A stretch of 64,000 nt of DNA from Dyella_A sp050749815 (GTDB lineage Bacteria; Pseudomonadota; Gammaproteobacteria; Xanthomonadales; Rhodanobacteraceae). Positions 57,254 through 64,000 of the stretch are shown here, piece after piece (position 1 is the first letter of the stretch; every line of letters begins with the position of its first letter). Under the pieces are notes generated by a model, which was not told where the DNA came from, did no database searches, and was given only the letters and a program-made list of their open reading frames with translations. The translations under genes and the position numbers were made by a program. Where the stretch lies: NCBI RefSeq assembly GCF_050749815.1, contig NZ_CP192735.1, positions 1,922,001-1,986,000 of the forward strand. Direction: 5' to 3'.

Positions 57254-59149
57254 TCAACTCCCCAGATCCGGCCCCCGCTCCAGCGCCTTGCGCACCTCGT
57301 CGAGCGAATTCGGATCGTCCAGCGTAGACAGGTCGCCCGGATCGGTCTCCTGCACCAGAGCCTGCAGCGAGCGGCGCAGCAGCTTGCCCGAGCGCGTCTT
57401 CGGCAAGGCATTCACTACGTAGATGCGCGCGGGGCGGGCGACCGGGCCGAGCTGGTCGGTGACCGCCTGCTGCATGCCGCGCGCCGCCTCCTCCGACGAG
57501 GCGGTGGCGCCTTGCTTGAGCGTGGCGAACACCACCGGCACCTGCCCCTTGAGCTCATCCTTCATGCCGATCACCGCCGCCTCGGCCACCGACGCATAGG
57601 TGGCGACGGACTCCTCGATCTCGCGCGTACCCAGCCGATGGCCGGCCACGTTGATCACGTCGTCGGTGCGCCCGAGGATGTTGGTGTAGCCGTCCGCGTC
57701 GCGGATCGCCCAGTCCAGCGAGCTGTACAGCAGCTCCTTGAAGTGACTGAAGTAGCTGTTGACGTAGCGGTCGTCATCGCGCCACACGGTGGTGAGGCAG
57801 CCCGGCGGCAGCGGCGGCACCATCACCAGCACGCCTTTCTCGCCGGCGGCGGCTTCCTCGCCGGTGATCTCGTTGATCACCTTCATCTTGTAGCCCGGTG
57901 CCGGCAGCCCGGGCGAGCCCCATTTCGCCGGCTTCAACTCCAGCCCCGGCATCAGGGTGAGTGCGGGCCAGCCGGTTTCGGTCTGCCAGTAATTGTCGAT
58001 CACCGGCACGCCGAGGCCTTCGGTGATCCAGTGCGCGGTTGGCTCGTCCAGCGGCTCGCCGGCCAGGAACAGCCATTTCAGATGGGAAAGGTCGGCGCAC
58101 TTCAGCCACGATGCGTCCTGCTTTTTCAGCACGCGGATACCGGTCGGCGAGGAGAACATGGTGCGGACCTTGTACTTCTCGCACAAACGCCACCAGACGC
58201 CGGGATCGGGCCGCGTCGGCAACCCCTCGTACAGCAGCGAGGTGGCGCCGCCGATCAACGGACCGTAGACGTTGTACGAATGCCCCACCGCCCAGCCCAC
58301 GTCGGAGGTGGAGAACATCACCTGCCCTGGCGCGATGTCGAACACCAGCCGCGTGGACATCGCCATTGCCACCGCGTAGCCGCCCACGTCGCGCTGGATG
58401 CCCTTGGGCTTGCCGGTGGTGCCCGAGGTGTAGAGCAGGTAGCTGGGTTCGTTCGACTCCAGCCACTCCACCGGCACTTCGTCGTTCATGTGTTCAGCGC
58501 GCAGGCGGGCGTAGTCCAGGTCGCGGCCCCCCACCCGATGCATATCCGAATCCAGCCCGCGGCTGACGATCAGCACGTGCGGCGGCGGCGCCTTCGCTTC
58601 GGCCAGTGCCGCGTCCACCAGCGGCTTGTACGGAATCACCTTGCCACCGCGCATGCCCGCGTCGGCGCAGATCAGCAGCTTCGGTTCGGCGTCGTCGATA
58701 CGCAGCGCCAGGTTGTGTGCCGCGAAACCGCCGAACACCACCGAGTGGATCGCGCCGATGCGCGCGCACGCCAGCATCGCGTACACCGCCTCGGCCATGT
58801 TCGGCATGTAGATCACCACACGATCACCGCGGCCCACACCCAGCCCCTGGAGGATGCCGGCGAAGCGGTTCACCTCGCGATACAGCACGCGGTAGGTGAT
58901 TTCCTCGGTGACGCCGGTCTCGGTGGAGATCGCCACCAGCGCCAGCTGCTCGCCGCGTTCGGCCAGGTGCCGGTCCACCGCGTTGTAGCAAAGGTTGGTG
59001 GTGCCGCCGACGAACCAGCGGCGGAACGGCAGCTTCGAGGCATCGAGAATCCGCTGCGGCGGCGTGTCCCAGTGAATCAGCCGCGCCTGCTCGCCCCAGA
59101 ACCGTTCCGGCTCCTCGATCGACTGCCGGTAGAACGCGTCGTAGCCCAT
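57254..59149 (-). CDS. prpE: Propionate--CoA ligase PrpE
   Basis: Activates propionate to propionyl-CoA with ATP, feeding the methylcitrate cycle. The 631 residues fit PrpE, and the start MGYDAFYRQSIEEPERFWGE together with FVGGTTNLCYNAVDRHL separates it from acetyl-CoA synthetase. Adenylate-forming motifs are YTSGTTGKPKG (A3), the YWQTETGWP region (A5) and the C-terminal catalytic Lys in TRSGKLLRR. The start at 59149 has GGAG 5 bases upstream; ATG 59167 is an alternative. It lies apart from prpBC (about 4 kb away, across ahpCF and the HTH-citrate synthase), with its own promoter in the 293-base gap to the lipoprotein gene, where nothing else is recognised. Confidence 0.95.
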   Translation of the reverse strand: MGYDAFYRQSIEEPERFWGEQARLIHWDTPPQRILDASKLPFRRWFVGGTTNLCYNAVDRHLAERGEQLALVAISTETGVTEEITYRVLYREVNRFAGILQGLGVGRGDRVVIYMPNMAEAVYAMLACARIGAIHSVVFGGFAAHNLALRIDDAEPKLLICADAGMRGGKVIPYKPLVDAALAEAKAPPPHVLIVSRGLDSDMHRVGGRDLDYARLRAEHMNDEVPVEWLESNEPSYLLYTSGTTGKPKGIQRDVGGYAVAMAMSTRLVFDIAPGQVMFSTSDVGWAVGHSYNVYGPLIGGATSLLYEGLPTRPDPGVWWRLCEKYKVRTMFSSPTGIRVLKKQDASWLKCADLSHLKWLFLAGEPLDEPTAHWITEGLGVPVIDNYWQTETGWPALTLMPGLELKPAKWGSPGLPAPGYKMKVINEITGEEAAAGEKGVLVMVPPLPPGCLTTVWRDDDRYVNSYFSHFKELLYSSLDWAIRDADGYTNILGRTDDVINVAGHRLGTREIEESVATYASVAEAAVIGMKDELKGQVPVVFATLKQGATASSEEAARGMQQAVTDQLGPVARPARIYVVNALPKTRSGKLLRRSLQALVQETDPGDLSTLDDPNSLDEVRKALERGPDLGS

Positions 59150-59442
59150 GCCTGCTCCCTCGCCCATGGCGATCGACGATATACCGCGCCTGCGGATCGG
59201 CCAGACCCGACTTTGGTCGGACAATCGCGTCGGCCCCGCCTCCCGCCCCGTCAAGAGCCGTCAATCTTCATATCCATCAACAACTTGCACAAAGCAAAGC
59301 GGATCGGCGCCGCTACCGACAAATTGCTGAATGCGTGCATCCCTTACACGTCGGGGCTCGTACGCTCCAAGTGCAGGGGTGGTAAGCACATGGAGCGGTA
59401 CGTTTCGCTCGATCTCGAGAACGCACGTTCAGGAGGCAGATC

Positions 59443-61002
59443 ATGCGCAAGACGACGACGTCATCGTGGAAGACACGCTTTCTTATTGTCAGCTGTCTTT
59501 CTGCAGGGGCCCTGGCACTCGCCGGCTGCAGCGGTTCCGGCTCAGTCAGGTTGAACCATCCACCGGGAAGCTCGGCGCCGCCGGGCAGTGCGGGTGGAGG
59601 TGGCACGCCCGCCGGGGGTGGTAGTGACAACGGCGGAGGATCCGGAGGCACCGGGTCGGGCACCGGCTCCGGCGGAGGCTCTGGAGGATCGGGCGGAGGT
59701 TCCGGTGGATCCGGCGACGGTGGTGGCGGATCCGGTGGCGGTGGCGATGGCGGCGGTTCCGGCGATGGCGGCGGCTCATTGCCCGCACCCAGCGGACTGA
59801 CCGGAGCGGTGCTCACCGACGCCGGCAACATCGTGGCGACTGCAGGCGGAGCCGTGTCGGGCATCGGCGCGCAGATTCCCAACCAGGTATTGCTCGGCGG
59901 CAGCAATGGCGTCACCGACGGACTCGGAGGCGTAGTCACGAATGTCGGCAACGCGGTCACCGCCGCGGGCGATGGCGTCAGTAGCGGCCTGGGCCAAGTG
60001 GGCAACATCGACGACCCGGTCGGCACCACCCTGGGGAGCACTGGAACCGTGGTGGCATACACCGGCGACGCCGTGGACAGTCTTGGCCAGACGGTCGACA
60101 GCCTCGGCGCGTTCCAGGGGTCGCCGATCCAGCCGATCACCTCCGCACTGGGCGGCGGCATCTCGATGCTCGGCAACGGACTCAGCGATGGCGGCACCGC
60201 GCTCGACCAGATCATCGCGGCCGGATCGGTGCAATCGCTCACGCAATCGTTGAGCGGGGTCGTCACGCCCATCGCCGTGCTGGGACAGTCCGGCGCCAGT
60301 GGCGGCTCGACCAACATCGTGGCGCTGGCCTCACGCTCCGCGGGCGGCCTGGTAGATGGCGGCTCGAACCTGGTGAGCGGGCTCGGTAGCGCGGTGGCTT
60401 CGCAGTCGCTGCCACTGGGCGGCAGCAGCACCACTCAGGCGCTGGGCGGCACGTTGCAGACGCTGGGCGGTTCGCTGGGCACGCTCGGCGCTGGCCTGAA
60501 CAACGGACTCGGCCAAACCGGCAGCATCGCCGATCCAGTCGGAGTGACCGCGACGGCGGCGGCCGGCACGGTCGGCGGACTCGGGCAGACGGTCACCAGC
60601 GCCGGCGGAACGTTGGCCACGATTGGCGACAACACGGCGCTTGCGCCGGTTACCGGCACCGTGGGCGGTGTCGTCGCCACCACCGGACAGGCTGTCACCG
60701 CGGTAGGCGGCGGCCTGGGTGATGCGATCGCCAGCGGCCCGCTGCAACCGGTCACCGGCACGCTCAGCCAGGTGGTGAATGGCGTGGCCGGTGCTGGCAG
60801 TGGCGGTGGCGGCGGCGTACTGCAGCCAGTCACCGGCACCCTCGGCAACGCGGTCGGTGGCCTCACCGGCAGCGTGGGACTGTCCGGAACGCTCGGCCTC
60901 TCCGGAACGGTGCAGGGCGGCAGTTCGGCCTCGTCGCAGAGCTCCTCCGGCTCGGGCGGCTTGCTCGGCGGCCTGCTCGGCTCCAAGGGGGGCAGCAACT
61001 GA
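59443..61002 (+). CDS. Glycine-rich repeat lipoprotein, likely surface partner of the adjacent transporter
   Basis: A 519-residue exported lipoprotein with lipobox LAGC (Cys29) after the hydrophobic FLIVSCLSAGALALAG. Residues 50-112 are almost pure Gly/Ser/Asp. The rest is a hydrophobic Gly/Val/Thr/Ala/Leu repeat region with no Cys after the lipobox and hardly any charge, built of GxVxxxGxxV-like units. Longer repeats are seen: GLGQVGNIDDPVG (from 182) against GLGQTGSIADPVG (from 355), and LQPVTGTL at 434 and 460. Databases often label such proteins collagen-like, but Gly is not at every third residue here. AGGAGG lies 8 bases upstream. The next gene encodes a ShlB/FhaC-type transporter, so secretion of this protein is a natural guess, although it lacks a recognisable TPS domain. 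Confidence 0.8.
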   Translation: MRKTTTSSWKTRFLIVSCLSAGALALAGCSGSGSVRLNHPPGSSAPPGSAGGGGTPAGGGSDNGGGSGGTGSGTGSGGGSGGSGGGSGGSGDGGGGSGGGGDGGGSGDGGGSLPAPSGLTGAVLTDAGNIVATAGGAVSGIGAQIPNQVLLGGSNGVTDGLGGVVTNVGNAVTAAGDGVSSGLGQVGNIDDPVGTTLGSTGTVVAYTGDAVDSLGQTVDSLGAFQGSPIQPITSALGGGISMLGNGLSDGGTALDQIIAAGSVQSLTQSLSGVVTPIAVLGQSGASGGSTNIVALASRSAGGLVDGGSNLVSGLGSAVASQSLPLGGSSTTQALGGTLQTLGGSLGTLGAGLNNGLGQTGSIADPVGVTATAAAGTVGGLGQTVTSAGGTLATIGDNTALAPVTGTVGGVVATTGQAVTAVGGGLGDAIASGPLQPVTGTLSQVVNGVAGAGSGGGGGVLQPVTGTLGNAVGGLTGSVGLSGTLGLSGTVQGGSSASSQSSSGSGGLLGGLLGSKGGSN

Positions 61003-61021
61003 CGATCCAGGCAAGACCCGG

Positions 61022-61045
61022 AGCGGGGGCGGTAACGCCCCCGCT
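61022..61045 (+). terminator. Hairpin between the lipoprotein and transporter genes
   Basis: 10-bp perfect stem AGCGGGGGCG/CGCCCCCGCT with a GTAA tetraloop, 19 bases after the lipoprotein stop, followed by TCCATTG. It may reduce transporter expression relative to the lipoprotein, as often seen for secretion pairs. Confidence 0.6.
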
Positions 61046-61109
61046 TCCATTGCGCCAACGGGCGCCCTCGCCGCCCGGACTCCCCATCCACGACACGTAA
61101 GGACACGTC

Positions 61110-62789
61110 ATGAAGAGAGGAGCCTGCCTGCTGCTCGGCGCCACGCTCGTCGCCGGCGCCCAGGCACAGCAATCCCGCCCGTATGTGGGCAATCCCCTGC
61201 AGACCCTGCCGACGCCGGTGCCGATGGCGCCGACGCCAGCGATCCGACTCAGCGTGCAACCGCAGCGCAACGCGCAGTTGCAGGCGCTGCTGGCACGGAC
61301 CCTGGTTCCCACCCGCTTCGAAATCGCCGGCGCACACGCGCTGCCGGTGACCGAGATGGCGAAATTGTTCCAGCCGCTGGCCGGACACAGCGTGCGCGTG
61401 GCCGACCTGATCGCCGCCGCCGACAAGGTCAGGGCACTGTACGAGTCCCACGGCTACGCGCTCTCGTTCGCCTACATCCCGCCCCAGACCTTCGCCGGAG
61501 GCGTGGTGCGCGTGGTGGTGGTGGAAGGCTATGTGGCGCAGGTGCAGATCAACGGCGACGCCGGCTCACTGGAGCCGAAGATCCGCGCCATTACTGCGCA
61601 CATCCAGGGTGAGCGCCCGCTGCGCACCGCGACGTTCCAGCGCTACGTGCAGTTGCTGGGCCGGCTGCCCGGCGCTCACGTCGATGTCAACGTTCCAGCC
61701 CCCACCACCACCGACGGCGCCACCCGGCTGGAACTCAACCTCACGCGCACCCGCTTCAACCTGGCCAGCAGCGTCGACTTCAATCACCCCGGCGTGCAGG
61801 GCTTGCTGAGCGCCACCTTGAACGGTCTCTCCCCGCTGGGCGAAAAGCTCACGCTGTCCACCCTCTTTCCGCGCGGTGGCGGCTCGCAGCGTTACGATGC
61901 CGGTTCGCTGGCGGTTCCGGTGGGTTCGGACGGGCTGCAGCTGAGCCTTGACGGCTCGCGCTACGACGGCCGGCCGGATGATTCGTTCCAGTCGCTTCCC
62001 GACCTGAGCCGGCGTCTGACCCAGCACCGCCTGCAACTGGCCGCGAGCTACCCGCTGCAGCTTTCCGCCGATCATGTGCAGGAGATCGGCGGCGGCACCT
62101 ATCGCGCCGACGTCATCGACCGCTACCGCAACATCGTCACCAACGCGCAGCTCAGCCTGGACAGCCGAGTCCGCGTGCTCTTCGCCACCTTCGACGACCA
62201 GCGCACGAGCACCCGCCGCAGCCGCAAGCTCAGCTTCGCCGTCGCCAAGGGACTGAACCGCTGGGGCGCGGAGTCGGTCGCCCGCAGCAGCCTCAGCGAT
62301 GTCCCGCTGGCGTACCCCGGCGATGTCGCTTTCACCCGCTACAACGCCAGTCTCGAGCAGGCCGATCAATGGACCGCGCGCTTTGGCACGCGCTTGAGCG
62401 TAGCCGGGCAGTACAGCGCCGACACCCTGCCCAGCACCGAGCGGATCACCTTCGGCGGGGCGCGCTACGCGCTGGCCTACGATCCTGGCGAGGCCGCCGG
62501 CGACAGCGGCTGGGGACTGTCGCTGGAGTTCAACCGCAACTGGTCGGTGGGACAGCGTTACCTGAAAACGCTGACCCCGTACGTCGTTGCGCAGGTGGCC
62601 CGGGTCTACGTCCATCAGGGCCATCTGCCGATCGACCGCCTGGGCTCGGCCGGCGTGGGCTTGCGCATGTCCGACGACCGCCACTACGCGGTCGATCTCA
62701 CCTTGGCGCAACCGTTTGGCGATCGGCCGCTCGAGGCGAGCCGTCGGCGCCCGCGCATCAATCTGGGTTTTTCCTACCAGCTCCGCTAG
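61110..62789 (+). CDS. ShlB/FhaC/HecB-family outer-membrane transporter (TpsB-like)
   Basis: A 559-residue outer-membrane protein. It has a signal peptide (GACLLLGATLVAGAQA), a Pro-rich N-terminal segment, POTRA domains (about 68-220; RFEIAGAHALPVTEMAKLFQ and YALSFAYIPPQTFAGGVVRV), then a 16-strand-type barrel ending INLGFSYQLR. This is the Omp85/TpsB architecture. The lid-loop (L6) region reads FGGARYALAYDPGE (448-461), where the usual V-R-G-Y/F tetrad with its invariant Arg is replaced by A-L-A-Y. The rest of the context (FGG, GDSGW) is conserved, so this is a divergent subgroup. It follows the Gly-rich lipoprotein by 107 bp. It probably exports or displays that protein; a different lipid or protein substrate is possible. 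Confidence 0.85.
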   Translation: MKRGACLLLGATLVAGAQAQQSRPYVGNPLQTLPTPVPMAPTPAIRLSVQPQRNAQLQALLARTLVPTRFEIAGAHALPVTEMAKLFQPLAGHSVRVADLIAAADKVRALYESHGYALSFAYIPPQTFAGGVVRVVVVEGYVAQVQINGDAGSLEPKIRAITAHIQGERPLRTATFQRYVQLLGRLPGAHVDVNVPAPTTTDGATRLELNLTRTRFNLASSVDFNHPGVQGLLSATLNGLSPLGEKLTLSTLFPRGGGSQRYDAGSLAVPVGSDGLQLSLDGSRYDGRPDDSFQSLPDLSRRLTQHRLQLAASYPLQLSADHVQEIGGGTYRADVIDRYRNIVTNAQLSLDSRVRVLFATFDDQRTSTRRSRKLSFAVAKGLNRWGAESVARSSLSDVPLAYPGDVAFTRYNASLEQADQWTARFGTRLSVAGQYSADTLPSTERITFGGARYALAYDPGEAAGDSGWGLSLEFNRNWSVGQRYLKTLTPYVVAQVARVYVHQGHLPIDRLGSAGVGLRMSDDRHYAVDLTLAQPFGDRPLEASRRRPRINLGFSYQLR

Positions 62790-62794
62790 CTCAG

Positions 62795-62819
62795 GGCGCA
62801 CCGGCAACGCCGGTGCGCC
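62795..62819 (+). terminator. Terminator hairpin after the TpsB-like gene
   Basis: 11-bp perfect stem GGCGCACCGGC/GCCGGTGCGCC with an AAC loop, 5 bases after the stop. There is no T-tract; it still probably ends the transcript before the MerR promoter. Confidence 0.65.
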
Positions 62820-62836
62820 GCTCGTGGCCAAAGGGC

Positions 62837-62867
62837 TTGACCCTCACGTAACGTGAGCCCTTAGCGT
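62837..62867 (+). promoter_or_regulatory. MerR-type promoter with palindromic operator
   Basis: -35 TTGACC at 62837-62842 and -10 TAGCGT at 62862-62867 leave a 19-bp spacer, the long spacing typical of MerR-activated promoters. Inside it lies the perfect 15-bp inverted repeat CTCACGT-A-ACGTGAG (62843-62857). It lies 34 bp upstream of the MerR gene, so the regulator probably controls its own transcription. Confidence 0.75.
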
Positions 62868-62900
62868 GCGGTCCGCGCGAGGCGAACGGAGTGACTAGCG

Positions 62901-63929
62901 ATGCAGCTGACGGTGGGCGAACTGGCAAAGCGTAGCGGGCTGACCGTGCGCACCCTGCACCACTACGACGCGATCGGCCTGCTCAGTCCGTCCTCGCGCT
63001 CCGGTGCCGGCTATCGGCTCTACGGGCAGGCGGATATCGAGCGCCTGCACCGCATCCAGGCCCTGCGTCAGCTGGGCCTGCCGCTGGCCGACATCGGACT
63101 TGCCCTGTCCGGGCCACAGCCACCGCTGGCCGAACTGGTGGATCGCCAGATCGGCCAGCTCGACCGCGACCTGGCCGATGCCGCCCGCCTGCGCAAGCGG
63201 CTGATGCATCTGCGCAGCCAACTCGTGGCCGGACAGTCCCCCGACCTGGCCGACTGGCTGGACACGCTGGAGCAGATGACGATGTACGAAAAATATTTCA
63301 CTCCCGAGGAACTCAAGACCCTGCCGCTGCACACCGACCCGGACGTCTTGCCGGCCTGGAGCGCGCTGGTGACTGCCGTGCAGTCGGCGATGGATCGCGG
63401 CGCCACGCCGGATGACGCCGACGCGCAGCAACTCGCCCTGCAGTGGATGGAGATGGTCGGCCGCGGCACCGGCAACAACCCGGCCTTCCTGCTGCGCCTG
63501 CGCACGATGACCGAAGACGAGCCGGGCATGCGCGAACGCAGCGGCATCACGCCGGCGCTGGAGCGGTTCGTGGAGGAATCCATGGTGAGCGCGCGGCTGG
63601 CGATCTTCGCGCGCTACCTCGACGAGCGCGAAATGCAGCGGATGCGCCAGCACTACGGCAAGCAGATGTACGCCTGGCCCGAGCTCATCGCCGAACTGCG
63701 CACCGCACTCGCCGACGGCGTGCCCGCGCACGACCCGGCCGTGCAGGCCTTGGCCCAGCGCTGGATGGCGCTGTTCCGCGAGTACGCCGGCGACGATCCG
63801 GCCACCCACGCGAAGATCCGCGAGGCCTATGCGCGCGAGCCGGACCTGCGCAGCGGCAGTGCGGTCGACGATGCCTTGCTCACCTACGTGCGCGAGGCTG
63901 CGACGAGCGCGATCGCCCGCCCACACTGA
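62901..63929 (+). CDS. MerR family regulator with C-terminal TipAS-like domain
   Basis: A 342-residue transcription factor. The N-terminal MerR winged helix (1-70) reads LTVGELAKRSGLTVRTLHHY, followed by LYGQADIERLHRIQAL. A dimerisation coiled coil follows (about 75-120, LVDRQIGQLDRDLADAARLR), then a helical TipAS-type ligand-binding region (about 125-330) that appears twice: YEKYFTPEELKTLP with DAQQLALQWMEMV, and later YGKQMYAWPELIAELRT with AVQALAQRWMALF. Two TipAS-like halves in one protein are longer than the classic TipAL. Such domains bind hydrophobic or antibiotic ligands. The palindromic long-spacer promoter upstream suggests autoregulation; other targets are unknown. GGAG lies 9 bases upstream of the start. 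Confidence 0.92.
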   Translation: MQLTVGELAKRSGLTVRTLHHYDAIGLLSPSSRSGAGYRLYGQADIERLHRIQALRQLGLPLADIGLALSGPQPPLAELVDRQIGQLDRDLADAARLRKRLMHLRSQLVAGQSPDLADWLDTLEQMTMYEKYFTPEELKTLPLHTDPDVLPAWSALVTAVQSAMDRGATPDDADAQQLALQWMEMVGRGTGNNPAFLLRLRTMTEDEPGMRERSGITPALERFVEESMVSARLAIFARYLDEREMQRMRQHYGKQMYAWPELIAELRTALADGVPAHDPAVQALAQRWMALFREYAGDDPATHAKIREAYAREPDLRSGSAVDDALLTYVREAATSAIARPH

Positions 63930-63938
63930 CGACCAGCC

Positions 63939-63965
63939 CGGCGCGCAGCCCCGGCTGTCGCGCCG
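63939..63965. terminator. Hairpin after the MerR gene
   Basis: Stem CGGCGCG-CAGCC/GGCTG-T-CGCGCCG with a 2-base loop and one bulged T, 10 bases after the MerR stop. There is no T-tract in the window; it may separate convergent genes. Confidence 0.5.
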
Positions 63966-64000
63966 CGCCCTTATCCGCCCTGCAACTCGGACAACTGCTG

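Noticed and set aside
59150..59442. Possible small ORF or RNA between prpE and the lipoprotein
   Set aside because: No start signal, hairpin with a U-tract or known RNA motif seen; treated as a divergent promoter region.
63971..64000. Possible 3' end of a minus-strand gene (stop TTA at 63971, nine codons to the window edge)
   Set aside because: A convergent gene ending here would fit the hairpin at 63939-63965, but nine residues (QQLSELQGG) cannot support a call.

Overview
This is a high-GC window of about 64 kb from a gammaproteobacterial chromosome. Gene content points to Xanthomonadales, probably Rhodanobacteraceae (Dyella/Rhodanobacter/Frateuria type). The evidence is the miaA-hfq-hflX-hflK-hflC-purA order, a methylcitrate cycle of the acnD/prpF type, tdh and kbl close together, OmpA porins with a type-3-repeat linker, and Xanthomonadales-style REP and intergenic repeats. 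The genus is inferred, not proven. Both ends are cut: an M1 aminopeptidase at the left loses its 3' part. I saw no rRNA, tRNA or CRISPR array.

Layout: (1) 1-4.6 kb holds the M1 aminopeptidase, a small secreted protein, a secreted serine hydrolase and an AraC regulator. (2) 4.7-14.9 kb is a type I restriction-modification island, all on the minus strand and transcribed hsdM > hsdS > UDG-like protein > DUF5655 nuclease > (structured 245-bp gap) > winged-helix protein > nucleotidyltransferase > hsdR. Four accessory genes therefore sit between hsdS and hsdR. Most junctions are 4-14 bp overlaps. This is the most interesting part of the window. (3) 15-18.9 kb holds DUF302, an M13 peptidase, a DUF421 membrane protein and a disordered small protein. 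(4) 19-25.5 kb is the conserved miaA/hfq/hflXKC/purA block. (5) 25.6-31.8 kb is threonine catabolism (tdh, kbl) with a giant AsmA-like DUF748 protein between them, followed by a 200-bp tandem repeat and an RsuA-family pseudouridine synthase. (6) 33.3-40.1 kb is a seven-gene plus-strand lipid operon: desaturase, FAD oxidoreductase, DUF1365, a Cfa-like enzyme, DUF2878, DUF1295 and a second Cfa-like enzyme.

(7) 40.3-42.9 kb carries two OmpA-family genes duplicated in tandem, with one base difference seen over about 1.2 kb. (8) 43-54.6 kb is propionate catabolism (2-methylcitrate cycle): prpD, prpF, a 2H phosphoesterase, acnD, prpC, prpB and a divergent HTH-citrate synthase fusion that is probably the local regulator. 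prpE lies further right at 57.3-59.1 kb. A TerC-family gene behind a yybP-ykoY manganese riboswitch and an outer-membrane barrel gene interrupt the prp block. (9) 54.6-57 kb is ahpC-ahpF behind an OxyR-like site. (10) 59.4-62.8 kb is a Gly-rich repeat lipoprotein followed by a ShlB/FhaC-type outer-membrane transporter, an unusual two-partner-like pair. (11) 62.8-63.9 kb is a MerR/TipAS regulator with a recognisable palindromic MerR-type promoter.
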